A stretch of DNA of 64,000 bases. Source: Pseudomonas gingeri. GTDB lineage: Bacteria; Pseudomonadota; Gammaproteobacteria; Pseudomonadales; Pseudomonadaceae. Positions 17,359 to 26,216 of this stretch are shown here, one piece after another. Made by a program: the position numbers and the translations under genes. How positions within the stretch are numbered: the first letter of the stretch is position 1; every line of letters begins with the position of its first letter. The notes under the pieces are model-generated. The model saw only the letters and a list, made by a program, of their open reading frames with translations. It had not been told where the DNA came from and did not search any database. The stretch spans positions 1 to 64,000 of the forward strand of contig NZ_JACAPR010000043.1 in NCBI RefSeq assembly GCF_013385635.1, in the 5' to 3' direction.

Positions 17359-19011
17359 ATGCCGCCAATCATTCGTCGAGACTTCCTCAAAGCTGCGGCG
17401 GCCATGCCGGTGCTGGCCAACGGACTCATGCACGGCGCGCCCGTCACCGCTGCCGATACACCGCCGCCAGCGCTGCCGCGAGCCGGGGCACCGGCCGGGC
17501 ATTTCGACTATGTGGTGGCCGGCGCGGGCCATAACGGCCTGGTCTGCGCCGCCTATCTCGCCAAGGCGGGCTACCGGATCCTGGTACTCGAAGGCGACGC
17601 GCTGATCGGCGGTGGCTGCAAGACCAGCGAACCGCTGCTGCCGGGCTTCAGGGAAGACCTGTGCTCCAGCGCCCATGGCGCGATCCTCGGCAACCCGCTG
17701 ATCCGCGACCATGAGCTGGACCTGGCACGGTACGGCTACGAACTGCTGTATCCGGATGTAGTGCTGCACTATCCGTTTCTCGATGGTGCGTCCTTCACCG
17801 TGTTTCGCAATGACGTCGAGCGCACGGCCGCGACCATCGAGCAGGTGTCCCGCAAGGATGCCCAGACCTTCCGGCGCGCGGCAGCGGTACGTGCGAGCCT
17901 GGCGGCCATGCCGGCGGAAGCGGCGGCGGCTTCCCGTGACGGTCTGTACCTGCGCCGGCTCGGCGAAATGACCGGGTTCGCGGCCGCCCGGGTCGTCTGG
18001 GAAAGCCCTCACATGCGGGCGGCAGCCTTGTCCGGCGGCCGCTTCTTCGGACCGATGGGCAGCGACTACGGCACCGGGCGACAGGCGTTCTCGATGCTCG
18101 ATCACCTCAAGGGCCGACCGATCCCCAAGGGCGGTTCGGGGATGTTGAGCGTGGCGCTGGGCGGCTTTATCGAAGCCCATGGCGGGGTCATTCTGACCCG
18201 CAAGTCGATTGTCCGGCTGGTGATCGAGCAGGGCGCATGCAAAGGCGTCGAGTGCGCCGACGGCACGCAGTACCGTGCCGACCAGGGCGTGGTGTCCAGC
18301 ATCCATGTCAAGCACCTGGTCGACATGGCGCCGCGTGAACTGTTTGGCGATGCCGTTCTCGATGGCGTTGACCTCATGCAACCGGAACTGGCGATGTTCC
18401 AGTTTCACTTCGCCTTCACCGAGGAGCCCGCCTATGCGCAGGCCTCGGGCGGAACCATTGCCAGTTGCGAAGCCGCGCTGATGGAAGACCCCGCGAGCAT
18501 TTTCACGCTGACCCCGGACGACGCCCATGGCGAGCTGAATATTGCCGACTATCCGCTACAGGTCTGTCATCCCTCGGTCTTCGATCCGACGCGGGTGCCG
18601 GCCGGGCGCGGGTTGCTGAAAATCGAAGGGTGCATGCCCTACACCCTCAAGGGCGGGGCGCAGCACTGGGACGATATCAAGGACCAGGTCGCCGATGCGG
18701 TGCTGACGCGCTACCTGCGCTACACGACCAACCTGAGCCAGGACAAGCTGCTCGGCAAATTCCTGCTCAGCCCCCTGGACATCGAACGGATGAACCCCTC
18801 CATGTGGCGCGGTGGCGCGCACCATTTCGACAATCGCGGGGCCAACTTCGCCCCCTGTCGCATGGGCATCCCCGGCCTCTATCAAACCGGTGCCTGCACG
18901 GCGCCTGGCGGATCGATCAGTGGCCTGCCGGGACGTAACACGGCGCAGGCGGTCCTGCAGGACCAGGGCCGCAGCCTGAAGGAGGTGGTCGGTACGCCGG
19001 TGCTCTCCTGA
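17359..19011 (+). CDS. Tat-exported FAD-dependent oxidoreductase (phytoene-desaturase-like)
   Basis: This 550-residue flavoprotein of the NAD(P)/FAD amine-oxidase/CrtI-like superfamily has a twin-arginine signal at its start (IIRRDFLKAAAA), pointing to folded export to the periplasm. The dinucleotide motif GAGHNG is at 55-60, followed by CAAYLAKAGYRILVLEGD, the usual second strand and acidic residue. The C-terminus has GIPGLYQTGACTAPGGSISG, the conserved FAD-contacting end of the family. It lies 129 bp downstream of the sigma-54 activator in the same direction. No -24/-12 element with correct spacing is seen in the gap, so it may be read through or have its own sigma-70 promoter. Substrate unknown. 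Confidence 0.87.
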   Translation: MPPIIRRDFLKAAAAMPVLANGLMHGAPVTAADTPPPALPRAGAPAGHFDYVVAGAGHNGLVCAAYLAKAGYRILVLEGDALIGGGCKTSEPLLPGFREDLCSSAHGAILGNPLIRDHELDLARYGYELLYPDVVLHYPFLDGASFTVFRNDVERTAATIEQVSRKDAQTFRRAAAVRASLAAMPAEAAAASRDGLYLRRLGEMTGFAAARVVWESPHMRAAALSGGRFFGPMGSDYGTGRQAFSMLDHLKGRPIPKGGSGMLSVALGGFIEAHGGVILTRKSIVRLVIEQGACKGVECADGTQYRADQGVVSSIHVKHLVDMAPRELFGDAVLDGVDLMQPELAMFQFHFAFTEEPAYAQASGGTIASCEAALMEDPASIFTLTPDDAHGELNIADYPLQVCHPSVFDPTRVPAGRGLLKIEGCMPYTLKGGAQHWDDIKDQVADAVLTRYLRYTTNLSQDKLLGKFLLSPLDIERMNPSMWRGGAHHFDNRGANFAPCRMGIPGLYQTGACTAPGGSISGLPGRNTAQAVLQDQGRSLKEVVGTPVLS

Positions 19012-19050
19012 GTGGCTATCGCTGAGCAGTTTTTCGAATATGAAACCCTG

Positions 19051-19081
19051 AAAATGATTGAAGTGATCATAAAAATGATTG
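19051..19081. promoter_or_regulatory. AT-rich repeat upstream of the acid-sugar operon, possible DeoR operator
   Basis: AAAATGATTG occurs at 19051-19060 and 19072-19081, 21 bp apart, with TGATCAT between them. The repeat lies 114-144 bp before the permease start in an otherwise AT-rich 183-bp gap. A further inverted pair, GAATCA/TGATTC, is at 19122-19147. Either could bind the DeoR regulator; nothing here proves it. Confidence 0.35.
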
Positions 19082-19194
19082 CTTGCGCATATCAAGGCTT
19101 TGTCATACCGTTATTGTGACTGAATCAATCATGGTGATGACTGATTCGGTCAGGCTTGCTCAGCAGCGCCCCTATAAAAATAAGGAGTACCCGC

Positions 19195-20202
19195 ATGGCC
19201 CAGTTTCCCATCAAGCGGTCGATCGAACGCGTCCCGGGCGGCATGATGATTGTCCCGTTGCTCATCGGTTCGCTCGTCGCCACGTTCCTGCCCGATATGC
19301 CGAAGTTTTTCGGTTCCTTTACCAATGCCATGTTTACCGGTGCCCTGCCGATCCTGGCGGTGTTCTATGTCTGCATGGGCGCGAGCATCGACGTCAAGGC
19401 AACGCCCTACCTGCTGAAAAAAGGCGGCGTGCTGTTCGGCACCAAGGTCGGCACCGCCATGCTCATCGGCATTGTGATGGGGCATTTCCTCGGCGAGCAG
19501 CCGATATCGTCCGGACTGTTTGCCGGGCTGTCGACCCTGGCGCTGGTAGCGGCCATGAACGATACCAACGGCGGCTTGTACATGGCCCTGATGGGGCAGT
19601 ACGGTCGTTCCGAAGACGTCGGTGCGTATTCGGTGATGTCGCTGGAGTCCGGCCCGTTCCTGACCATGGTGACGCTCGGTGTCGCCGGCCTGTCGGCATT
19701 CCCCTGGCCGACCCTGGTGGGCGCGATCCTGCCGCTGCTGCTGGGCATGTTGCTGGGCAACCTTGACCGCGAGATGCGCGACTTTCTCGCCAGGGCCGTG
19801 CCGGTGATGATTCCGTTCTTCGCGTTGGCCCTGGGGGCGACCCTGGACCTGCATAAAGTCTGGCAGGCCGGCTTGCTCGGTATTGCCCTGGGCATCGCGG
19901 TGGTCGTGGTCACCGGCATCCCGTTGTACTTCGCCGATCGCCTGTCGGGCGGTACCGGCGTGGCGGGGGCGGCGGCGGCCAACACGGCCGGCAATGCTGC
20001 TGCGGTGCCGGCCCTGATTGCCGCGGCGAATCCGGTCTACGAGCAGGCGGCGGCCAGCGCTACCTTGCTGGTGGCTTCCTGTGTCGTGGTCACTGCGATC
20101 GTCTCGCCGGTGCTGGTTTCCGCCATCGCCAAGCGGGTCAAGGCGCGAGAGGCCCATGAGGCCCGGTCACAGGCAACGGACGGGCAGGGAGCCCCACGAT
20201 GA
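19195..20202 (+). CDS. KdgT-family acid-sugar permease
   Basis: This 335-residue membrane transporter of the 2-keto-3-deoxygluconate permease family has about ten hydrophobic segments. Family sequence is clear (MFTGALPILAVFYVCMGASI, AAMNDTNGGLYMALMGQYG, then AAAANTAGNAAAVPALIAAA). KdgT imports sugar acids with protons. Here it is translationally coupled by ATGA overlap to a DUF1537 kinase and then PdxA2, so the cargo should be a four-carbon acid sugar such as D-threonate or D-erythronate rather than 2-keto-3-deoxygluconate. Start ATG 19195 has AAGGAG 8 bp upstream; the frame upstream lacks support. Confidence 0.9.
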   Translation: MAQFPIKRSIERVPGGMMIVPLLIGSLVATFLPDMPKFFGSFTNAMFTGALPILAVFYVCMGASIDVKATPYLLKKGGVLFGTKVGTAMLIGIVMGHFLGEQPISSGLFAGLSTLALVAAMNDTNGGLYMALMGQYGRSEDVGAYSVMSLESGPFLTMVTLGVAGLSAFPWPTLVGAILPLLLGMLLGNLDREMRDFLARAVPVMIPFFALALGATLDLHKVWQAGLLGIALGIAVVVVTGIPLYFADRLSGGTGVAGAAAANTAGNAAAVPALIAAANPVYEQAAASATLLVASCVVVTAIVSPVLVSAIAKRVKAREAHEARSQATDGQGAPR

Positions 20203-21479
20203 GCATGCTGATCATCGCCGACGACCTGTCCGGGGCCGCCGACTGTGCCATCGGTTTTGTCTGCGCGGGCCTGCGCACGGTGGTGGCGTTGAGTCCGGCG
20301 CAAGTCACGGGCGATGCCCAGGTCATCGCGGTGGACACCGACTCGCGCCGCTTGCCGGCCCGCGAGGCGGCTGAGTGCGCCAGTGCCGCGTACCAGGCGT
20401 TGATCCGGCCGGGGCAGCGGCTGTACAAGAAAATCGATTCGACCTTGCGCGGCAACTGGGCGGCCGAGGTCGCGGCGCTGCAGCGCCTGGCCGGCCTGGC
20501 GATCGTCGCCCCGGCATTTCCGGCGACGGGGCGCACACTGCGCGGCGGCCGCGTGCTGGTCAACGGTGTTCCCCTGGAAAGTACCGAGACCTGGCAACTG
20601 GAAAATGCCGGTCGCCCGGCGGATGTCGACGGCATGCTCGTGGCCGCCGGCCTGAGTACCGCCCAGGTGGCAATCGAGCTGTTGCGCGGCCCTCCGGCAC
20701 AGCTCGTCCGGCATCTGCACGAACTCAGGAACCAGGGTATCCAGGCGCTGATCGTCGATGCCGAGACCCGCGACGACCTGCGCATCCTCGCGGACCTGAC
20801 CGTACACCTGGAACCGCCCTTTTTCTGGGTCGGCTCCGGAGGCCTGGCCCGCGAGATCACCCATCTGCCCGAATTGTTGCAAGCTTCGACACCGGGCGAG
20901 GTGAGCTTGCGCAACGGCGCGGGACCGGTGCTGGTCATGGTTGGCAGCCTGTCCGCTGTTTCCGAGCGCCAATGCGCGGTGCTCAAGGCCCGCAGCGCGA
21001 TTGCCGAGCTGGTGGTGCCGTCCGCCGTGTTGCGACTGGGCACGGCGTCCGCGCAGTGGCCCGTGTGGGCGACGCGCATCCATCAACACCTTGGCCGTGG
21101 CGAGGACCTGTTGCTGCGCATCGGTCGCGACGAGGCGTTCGACCCGGCCGAAGGCGCGCACTTGTCGAGCATGCTGGCGGCCATGGTCAAACCCTGTTTC
21201 GCCCACGTCAGTGGCCTTGTGGCGACGGGAGGGGAAACCGCCCGGGCGATGCTCATGGCCGTCGGTATCGAGAGCCTGGAACTGGTCACGGAAATCGAAG
21301 CCGGAGTCGCCGTGGGCCGCCCCCTTGCCATTGAACACGGCCGGCGTCCGGGCATCGTCACCAAGGCCGGCGCCTTCGGCAGCGAACAGGCGCTGTATGC
21401 CGCCTGGCTTCATTTGAGCGCGGACACCGGGTCCGGCGCTCCACTTCATGCATTGAAAGGATCAAGGTCAGTCTTATGA
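20199..21479 (+). CDS. dtnK: Four-carbon acid-sugar kinase (DUF1537; D-threonate kinase type)
   Basis: This 426-residue ATP-dependent kinase has the DUF1537 two-domain structure. The N-terminal domain opens with IIADDLSGAADCA, the sugar-acid-binding Asp motif, with VDTDSRRL following near residue 47. The C-terminal nucleotide-binding domain has GLVATGGETARAML, the family's ATP-site glycine motif. Together with PdxA2 the family phosphorylates D-threonate (DtnK) or D-erythronate. Its immediate partner here is a PdxA-like dehydrogenase with no separate erythronate dehydrogenase, which favours the D-threonate version. ATG 20199 overlaps the permease stop, and its own stop overlaps the next start. 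Confidence 0.85.
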   Translation: MSMLIIADDLSGAADCAIGFVCAGLRTVVALSPAQVTGDAQVIAVDTDSRRLPAREAAECASAAYQALIRPGQRLYKKIDSTLRGNWAAEVAALQRLAGLAIVAPAFPATGRTLRGGRVLVNGVPLESTETWQLENAGRPADVDGMLVAAGLSTAQVAIELLRGPPAQLVRHLHELRNQGIQALIVDAETRDDLRILADLTVHLEPPFFWVGSGGLAREITHLPELLQASTPGEVSLRNGAGPVLVMVGSLSAVSERQCAVLKARSAIAELVVPSAVLRLGTASAQWPVWATRIHQHLGRGEDLLLRIGRDEAFDPAEGAHLSSMLAAMVKPCFAHVSGLVATGGETARAMLMAVGIESLELVTEIEAGVAVGRPLAIEHGRRPGIVTKAGAFGSEQALYAAWLHLSADTGSGAPLHALKGSRSVL

Positions 21480-22474
21480 GCAACTATCTTCCCGTTATCG
21501 GTCTTACCATGGGCGACGCCGCGGGCGTCGGGCCGGAAATCATCGTCAAGAGCCTGACCCATGACGTCGTCTACCAACAATGCCGGCCGCTGGTGATCGG
21601 CGATGCCCGCCGTCTTGAACAGGCCAATCGGATCGTCAACGGCAGTGCCACGGTTCGGCGTATCAAGGACGCCGGCGAAGCCTTGTACCAGCCGGGCACC
21701 ATCGATTGCATCGACCTGGACCTGATCCCCGATGACCTGCCGTTCGGGCAACTGTCGGCGGTCGCCGGCGATGCGGCCTATCAATACATCGCCCGCGCCG
21801 TCGAACTGGCGCAGGCCGGGCAGATCGACGCCATCTGCACCGCGCCGCTGAACAAGGAAGCACTGCATGCCGGCGGTCACAAATACCCCGGCCATACCGA
21901 ATTGCTCGCCCACCTGACCCATGTCGACGAGGTCTCGATGATGCTGGTCGCGCCGCAACTGCGGGTGATCCACGTGACCACTCACATCGGCATCATCGAC
22001 GCGATCCGCAAGATCGAGCCGGGCCTGGTGCAACGCACCATCGAGCGGGGCAACGCGACGCTGATCAAGGCCGGCATCGCCAGGCCACGTATCGGTGTGT
22101 GCGGCATCAATCCCCATGCCGGCGAAAACGGCTTGTTCGGCTATGGCGAGGAGGAAGAGAAAATCATCCCGGCGGTGCAACTGCTGCAGGCGCGCGGTTT
22201 CGACGTGACCGGTCCGCTACCGGCCGACACGCTGTTCTTCCGCGCCGGACGGGGCGACTTCGACCTGGTGGTGGCGATGTATCACGACCAGGGGCATGGC
22301 CCGGTCAAGGTGTTGGGGCTGGAGGCGGGGGTGAATGTCACCGTCGGACTGGAAGTGGTGCGCACCTCCGTCGATCACGGCACGGCGTTCGACATCGCCG
22401 GCAAGGGCATCGCCGACGAACGCAGCCTGCTCGAAGCGCTACGCCAGGGGGCCGAGCTGGCGACCCGGCGATAA
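21476..22474 (+). CDS. pdxA2: 4-phospho-D-threonate 3-dehydrogenase (PdxA2)
   Basis: This 332-residue NAD-dependent dehydrogenase of the PdxA family begins VIGLTMGDAAGVGPEIIVK. Metal-binding histidines are seen in HKYPGHTELLAHLTH and MYHDQGHGPVKVLG. The true vitamin B6 enzyme PdxA oxidises 4-phosphohydroxy-L-threonine. PdxA2 paralogues next to DUF1537 kinases oxidise and decarboxylate 4-phospho-D-threonate (or erythronate) to dihydroxyacetone phosphate and CO2. Its place in this operon supports the catabolic role. It converges on the DeoR gene; a hairpin (CAGCACC/GGTGCTG, 22507-22524) lies between them without a T-tract. Confidence 0.9.
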   Translation: MSNYLPVIGLTMGDAAGVGPEIIVKSLTHDVVYQQCRPLVIGDARRLEQANRIVNGSATVRRIKDAGEALYQPGTIDCIDLDLIPDDLPFGQLSAVAGDAAYQYIARAVELAQAGQIDAICTAPLNKEALHAGGHKYPGHTELLAHLTHVDEVSMMLVAPQLRVIHVTTHIGIIDAIRKIEPGLVQRTIERGNATLIKAGIARPRIGVCGINPHAGENGLFGYGEEEEKIIPAVQLLQARGFDVTGPLPADTLFFRAGRGDFDLVVAMYHDQGHGPVKVLGLEAGVNVTVGLEVVRTSVDHGTAFDIAGKGIADERSLLEALRQGAELATRR

Positions 22475-22531
22475 GCCGCCAGGCACGCTGGCGTGACACC
22501 AGGCCGTGCAGCACCTGGAGGTGCTGCCAGG

Positions 22532-23308
22532 TTATGCGGGGCTGACCACGACGGTCTCGACCGTCACCATGTCCATTTCCCTGAAGGGCTGGAGTTCCAC
22601 CTCATCGCGCGATGACGTGATCAGCCGCCATTCCCGTTCCAGTGGCGTCCAGTGCTGTTGGCGCGCCCGGCCCAGTTTCTCCGAGTCGGCCAGCACGAAC
22701 ACCTCGGCCGCGCGGCGGATGACGCACTCTTTCAGGTAGGCCTGCTGGGCACTGGCTTCACACAGGCCGAACCCGGCGACCACACCATCGGCGCCGAAGA
22801 AGGCGCGGTCCACGCTGAGCCGGCTCAGTGACAGTTCGGCCAGCGGGCCGAGCGTGCTCATGCTGGACTCGCGAAGTTCACCGCCAATCAGGGTGAGCCT
22901 GGCACCGGGAACATTGGCTAGCGCCATGACAACCAGCAGGTTGTTCGTCACCACGTGTATGTCCTGGTGGGAATAGAGATGCATGGCCAGGGCGACGCAA
23001 CTGGTCCCGCTGTCGAGGAAGATCGTGTCGCCATCCTGGATGTGCAACGCCGCGGCCTTGGCGATGGCATCCTTCTCGTCGCGGCGCGCGCTTTTGCGTT
23101 CTTCCAGCGACGCTTCCGGTTCATGCACGCCGATCAGCGCGGTGGCTCCACCATGCGTACGCACCAGCAGGCGCTGCCTGGCCAGCAGGGTCAGGTCCCG
23201 GCGTACGGTGGCTTCGGATGCGCCCAGCGCTGCGCTCAACTCTTCGACGTTGGTGTCGCGCGTTCGAACCATATCGAGAATAGTACGGTGGCGTTCGGCC
23301 GGCTTCAT
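22532..23308 (-). CDS. DeoR/GlpR-family repressor
   Basis: This 258-residue regulator has an N-terminal winged helix (NVEELSAALGASEATVRRDL, then RTHGGA) and the DeoR C-terminal sensor domain that binds phosphorylated sugars (IFLDSGTSCVALAMHL, VVTNNLLVVMALANVPGARL, then FFGADGVVAGFGLCEASAQQ). It is convergent with the permease-kinase-PdxA2 operon. Regulators of this family usually sense the phosphorylated intermediate, here possibly 4-phospho-D-threonate or DHAP. Start ATG 23308 has an AGATCC-type poor ribosome site, but the sequence from MKPAERHRTILDMV is family-typical. Confidence 0.9.
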   Translation of the reverse strand: MKPAERHRTILDMVRTRDTNVEELSAALGASEATVRRDLTLLARQRLLVRTHGGATALIGVHEPEASLEERKSARRDEKDAIAKAAALHIQDGDTIFLDSGTSCVALAMHLYSHQDIHVVTNNLLVVMALANVPGARLTLIGGELRESSMSTLGPLAELSLSRLSVDRAFFGADGVVAGFGLCEASAQQAYLKECVIRRAAEVFVLADSEKLGRARQQHWTPLEREWRLITSSRDEVELQPFREMDMVTVETVVVSPA

Positions 23309-23447
23309 GAAGGATCTCGCTCAATGATGGGTTCCGATATTACAGGACAGTCTGTCGGTGACTCATCTATTTTGCGTTCAGGGCCGGCCGGGCAACCCGT
23401 GTGCCCGCTGCCGAAAGGCGTGCGCACGGGGCCGTTGGCGAGACGTT

Positions 23448-24896
23448 TCAGGGCTGGCGGAAAACCTGCAGGATCTGTTTGTACTCCATGAAGTCATCCA
23501 GGCAGGCCAGGCCGCCCAGGCGACCTTGCCCGCTGTTCTTGAAGCCGCCTTCCTCGAACTCGACCTGCATGCCGGCCCAGTCATTGATGCAGATATGGCC
23601 GGCCTCGAGCTGGCGGGCGACACGAATCGGCCGATTGACATCGCGACTCCAGATACAGGCGCTGAGTCCGTATTCGCTGTCGTTGGCCATGGCTATCGCT
23701 TCATCCTCGCTGTCGAACACTTGCAGCGTCTGGACCGGGCCGAAGACCTCTTCTCGCGAGATGGCCAGGCCCGCGGCCGGCACCTCCAGCAATGTCGGGC
23801 GGTAGAACGCGCCACCGGCCAGGGGACCTTGGCTGATCAGGCCGCCACGCACGATTACCGTCGCTCCCTCTTCGAGGGCGGCCTCGACCTTCCGATCCAC
23901 CCCTTCGGCCGCCTCGCGGTCGATCAGTGGGCCCATCTGGCTGGCCGGGTCGGCCGCGGGGCCGGGCTGCACCGCCGAGAGGCGTTGCGTGAGCAGGTCC
24001 TTCAGTTTCTGTGCGATACCCCGCTGTACCAGGATACGGCTGCCGGTCACGCAGAACTGCCCGGCGAACACGGTCGAGGACGCGACGATGGCCGGCACGG
24101 CCGCTTCCAGGTCGGCATCGTCGAACACCAGGTGCGGGGTCTTGCCACCCAGTTCCAGGCCGATGCGCTTGAAGTGCGCGGCGCCGGCAGCGGCGATCAG
24201 GCGACCGGTCGAGGTGCTGCCGGTGAAGTTGATCACCGGTACGTCAGGGCTGTCGACGAGGAACTTCGCCCCCTCGGCACCGCTCTCGATAAAAATATTG
24301 ATCGCGCCCCGGGGAATCTCCGGCACGCTGGCCAGGATCTGCGCCGACAACCAGGCGCTCTGCGCGGCCTGGGCCGGCAGCTTGATGACTGCCGTACAGC
24401 CGGCGGCCAGCGCCGGGGCGAGGGCGCGGATCAGCAGGAACGCCGGAGAGTTCCACGGCACGATCAGGCCCGCCACGCCCACCGCCTGGCGCAACGCCAT
24501 GGACTGGGTACCGGGGCGTGGCTCGGCCACACGGCCGAACGTGTGCAGTGCCAGGCCGGCGGCAAAGCGCAGGGCGCGGACGATCTGCATGGCCTCGAAG
24601 CCCGCTTCGATTTTCAGCTTGCCGTTTTCCATGGCCAGGCAGTCGATGATCTCCTCCGAGCGCTGCTCGTAGGCATCGGCCAGGTGACTGAGCGCGGTCG
24701 AGCGGCGCATGGCATCGACCTTCCAGTCACTGTCGAGAAACACCTGCCGGGCGGCGGCCACGGCCTGTCGCGCTTCGGCCAGGCCACCGTCATGGAAGGT
24801 GGCGAAGGTCGCGCCGGTGGCCGGGTTGATGCTGTCGCGCAGCGGTCCGCTGTCCATCCACTCGCCGTTGATCCAGTGCTTTGCTGGCTGTGTCAT
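23448..24896 (-). CDS. NAD(P)-dependent aldehyde dehydrogenase
   Basis: This 482-residue ALDH-superfamily enzyme keeps all catalytic residues: C282 (FAGQFCVTGSR), E248 (GLELGGKTPH), N149 (VPWNSPAF) and K172. It oxidises an aldehyde to its acid in the cytoplasm. It is 45 bp downstream of the esterase gene on the minus strand and 139 bp upstream of the DeoR gene, so it more likely belongs with the esterase and the divergent LysR than with the threonate operon. The substrate cannot be told; the subgroup includes betaine-aldehyde- and vanillin-type enzymes. Confidence 0.9.
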   Translation of the reverse strand: MTQPAKHWINGEWMDSGPLRDSINPATGATFATFHDGGLAEARQAVAAARQVFLDSDWKVDAMRRSTALSHLADAYEQRSEEIIDCLAMENGKLKIEAGFEAMQIVRALRFAAGLALHTFGRVAEPRPGTQSMALRQAVGVAGLIVPWNSPAFLLIRALAPALAAGCTAVIKLPAQAAQSAWLSAQILASVPEIPRGAINIFIESGAEGAKFLVDSPDVPVINFTGSTSTGRLIAAAGAAHFKRIGLELGGKTPHLVFDDADLEAAVPAIVASSTVFAGQFCVTGSRILVQRGIAQKLKDLLTQRLSAVQPGPAADPASQMGPLIDREAAEGVDRKVEAALEEGATVIVRGGLISQGPLAGGAFYRPTLLEVPAAGLAISREEVFGPVQTLQVFDSEDEAIAMANDSEYGLSACIWSRDVNRPIRVARQLEAGHICINDWAGMQVEFEEGGFKNSGQGRLGGLACLDDFMEYKQILQVFRQP

Positions 24897-24941
24897 ATGA
24901 AAACCCTTGAAGTGATTGAAGAGGGAGAAAAAGTGCGTGGC

Positions 24942-26216
24942 TCAACCCGGGTAGGCGGCGTGGCGCAGCGCGGTCGGGAAGTCACCGCTCATGCCGGCGA
25001 CCGCGGTATTGGTCAGGGTCACGACGCTCAGGCGTTGTACTGGGTCGACCCAGAAGTTCGTGCCGTAGACACCGGCCCAGTGCCAACTGCCGGGGTTGAG
25101 CGGCAATTTCGCCGCCACCGGATCTTTCAGCACCGCCACCCCCAGGCCCCAGCCGAAGCCCGGGCCGGCCGCCGCCACCGGCAGGTCGCCGATGGTGTTG
25201 CGGGTCATGGCCGCCATCGTCTCCGGGCGGATGATTGCGCCGCCACCGGTGCGGATAGCCTCGACGAACCGCAGATAGTCCCCGGCCGTGCCGACCATGC
25301 CGACGCCACCCGAAGCGAAGGCATTGGCATCGAAGGCCCGGCTGGGCGAATAGACAATCGCACCGGGTCCGAAAGGCAGGGAAAAGGGCTCGGTCATGGG
25401 CTCGGGGCGGGGTGCCGCGTCACCGTAGGGGGTTGCCAGCACGGTGCCGGGCGCGGCCACGAAACGGATACTGGAAATACCCAGCGGGGCGGTGACGATC
25501 TGCTCGACCGCCTCGGGCAAGGTCATGCCGGTGACCTGTTCGATAACCGCGCCGAGCACATCGATGGCCACCGAGTAATGCCAGGCGGTTCCCGGCTCGA
25601 ACAGCAAGGGGGCCGAGGCGATGCGGCGCAGGTTCTCTGCCAGGCTCAGGCCGCGGGCGTCCAGCCCGTCGGAGACCCCGAGCCGATGGTAGGCCCCGTC
25701 GGGTGCTTCGAGAAAACCATAGGACAGGCCCGCCGTATGGGTCAGCAGATGGCGCACGGTGATGAGTGGCTCACGGCCGTCCGCCAGCTTCGGACGAAAA
25801 TCGGCGAGCCAGCGGGTCAGCGGGTCATCCAGGCCGAGCCGGCCCTGGTCGATCAGGGCCAGGGCCGTCACGCCGACGATGGGTTTGGTCATCGAGGCCA
25901 GGCGACAGATTTCGTCTTCTTGCATGGGCCGGCGCTGTTCCCGGTCGGCAAAGCCGGCCGCGCGCCGATAGACGATTTCACCGTCTTTGGCGGCAATGAC
26001 CGTTGCCCCGACAATCCGGCCACGGTTCACCGCGTCGACAATCACCGCGTCCATGGCCTCGGCCCGGTCCCACGTCGGTTGTCGTGTCGCCGCCAGGGCG
26101 TTGGAAAGTGGGCCTGCGAGGGCGGCACCGAGGCCGCCCATCGAGGCGCCGACCAGTAACTGACGGCGTGACAGCCCGTGGGAGGAGGATGCGTTCTGGC
26201 GTGTCTTGGAGTCCAT
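24942..26216 (-). CDS. Tat-exported serine hydrolase (class C beta-lactamase-like / family VIII esterase)
   Basis: This 424-residue protein has an N-terminal twin-arginine signal (LSRRQLLVGASMGGLGAAL), so it should be exported folded. The active-site S108-x-x-K111 motif reads RLASMTKPIVG. A Tyr motif appears as WHYSVAID instead of the lactamase YxN. WxG is present as HWAGVYG. This pattern is typical of family VIII carboxylesterases and beta-lactamase-fold hydrolases rather than true AmpC enzymes, so drug resistance should not be inferred. I chose ATG 26216; a TTG six codons upstream is less likely. It probably releases an alcohol or acid later handled by the adjacent aldehyde dehydrogenase. 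Confidence 0.87.
   Translation of the reverse strand: MDSKTRQNASSSHGLSRRQLLVGASMGGLGAALAGPLSNALAATRQPTWDRAEAMDAVIVDAVNRGRIVGATVIAAKDGEIVYRRAAGFADREQRRPMQEDEICRLASMTKPIVGVTALALIDQGRLGLDDPLTRWLADFRPKLADGREPLITVRHLLTHTAGLSYGFLEAPDGAYHRLGVSDGLDARGLSLAENLRRIASAPLLFEPGTAWHYSVAIDVLGAVIEQVTGMTLPEAVEQIVTAPLGISSIRFVAAPGTVLATPYGDAAPRPEPMTEPFSLPFGPGAIVYSPSRAFDANAFASGGVGMVGTAGDYLRFVEAIRTGGGAIIRPETMAAMTRNTIGDLPVAAAGPGFGWGLGVAVLKDPVAAKLPLNPGSWHWAGVYGTNFWVDPVQRLSVVTLTNTAVAGMSGDFPTALRHAAYPG

Noticed and set aside
22507..22524. Hairpin CAGCACC/GGTGCTG between pdxA2 and the DeoR gene as a bidirectional terminator
   Set aside because: The stem is short and no T-tract is present on either strand, so I did not list it as a feature.
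24907..24916. TTGAAGTGAT upstream of the aldehyde dehydrogenase, also found at 19058-19067 before the acid-sugar operon
   Set aside because: A shared 10-mer could suggest a common regulator, but the copy at 24907 lies inside a 45-bp intra-operon gap on the ribosome-site side and is not palindromic; chance is likely.
23358..26159. A 933-codon open frame on the plus strand
   Set aside because: It lies antisense to the aldehyde dehydrogenase and esterase genes, both of which have complete family motifs. Long antisense frames are common in GC-rich DNA, and this one shows no family sequence and no ribosome site.
24942..26216. Reading the SxxK hydrolase as an AmpC-type beta-lactamase
   Set aside because: The Tyr motif is HYS rather than YxN and the neighbours are catabolic. 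Family VIII esterase is the better reading.
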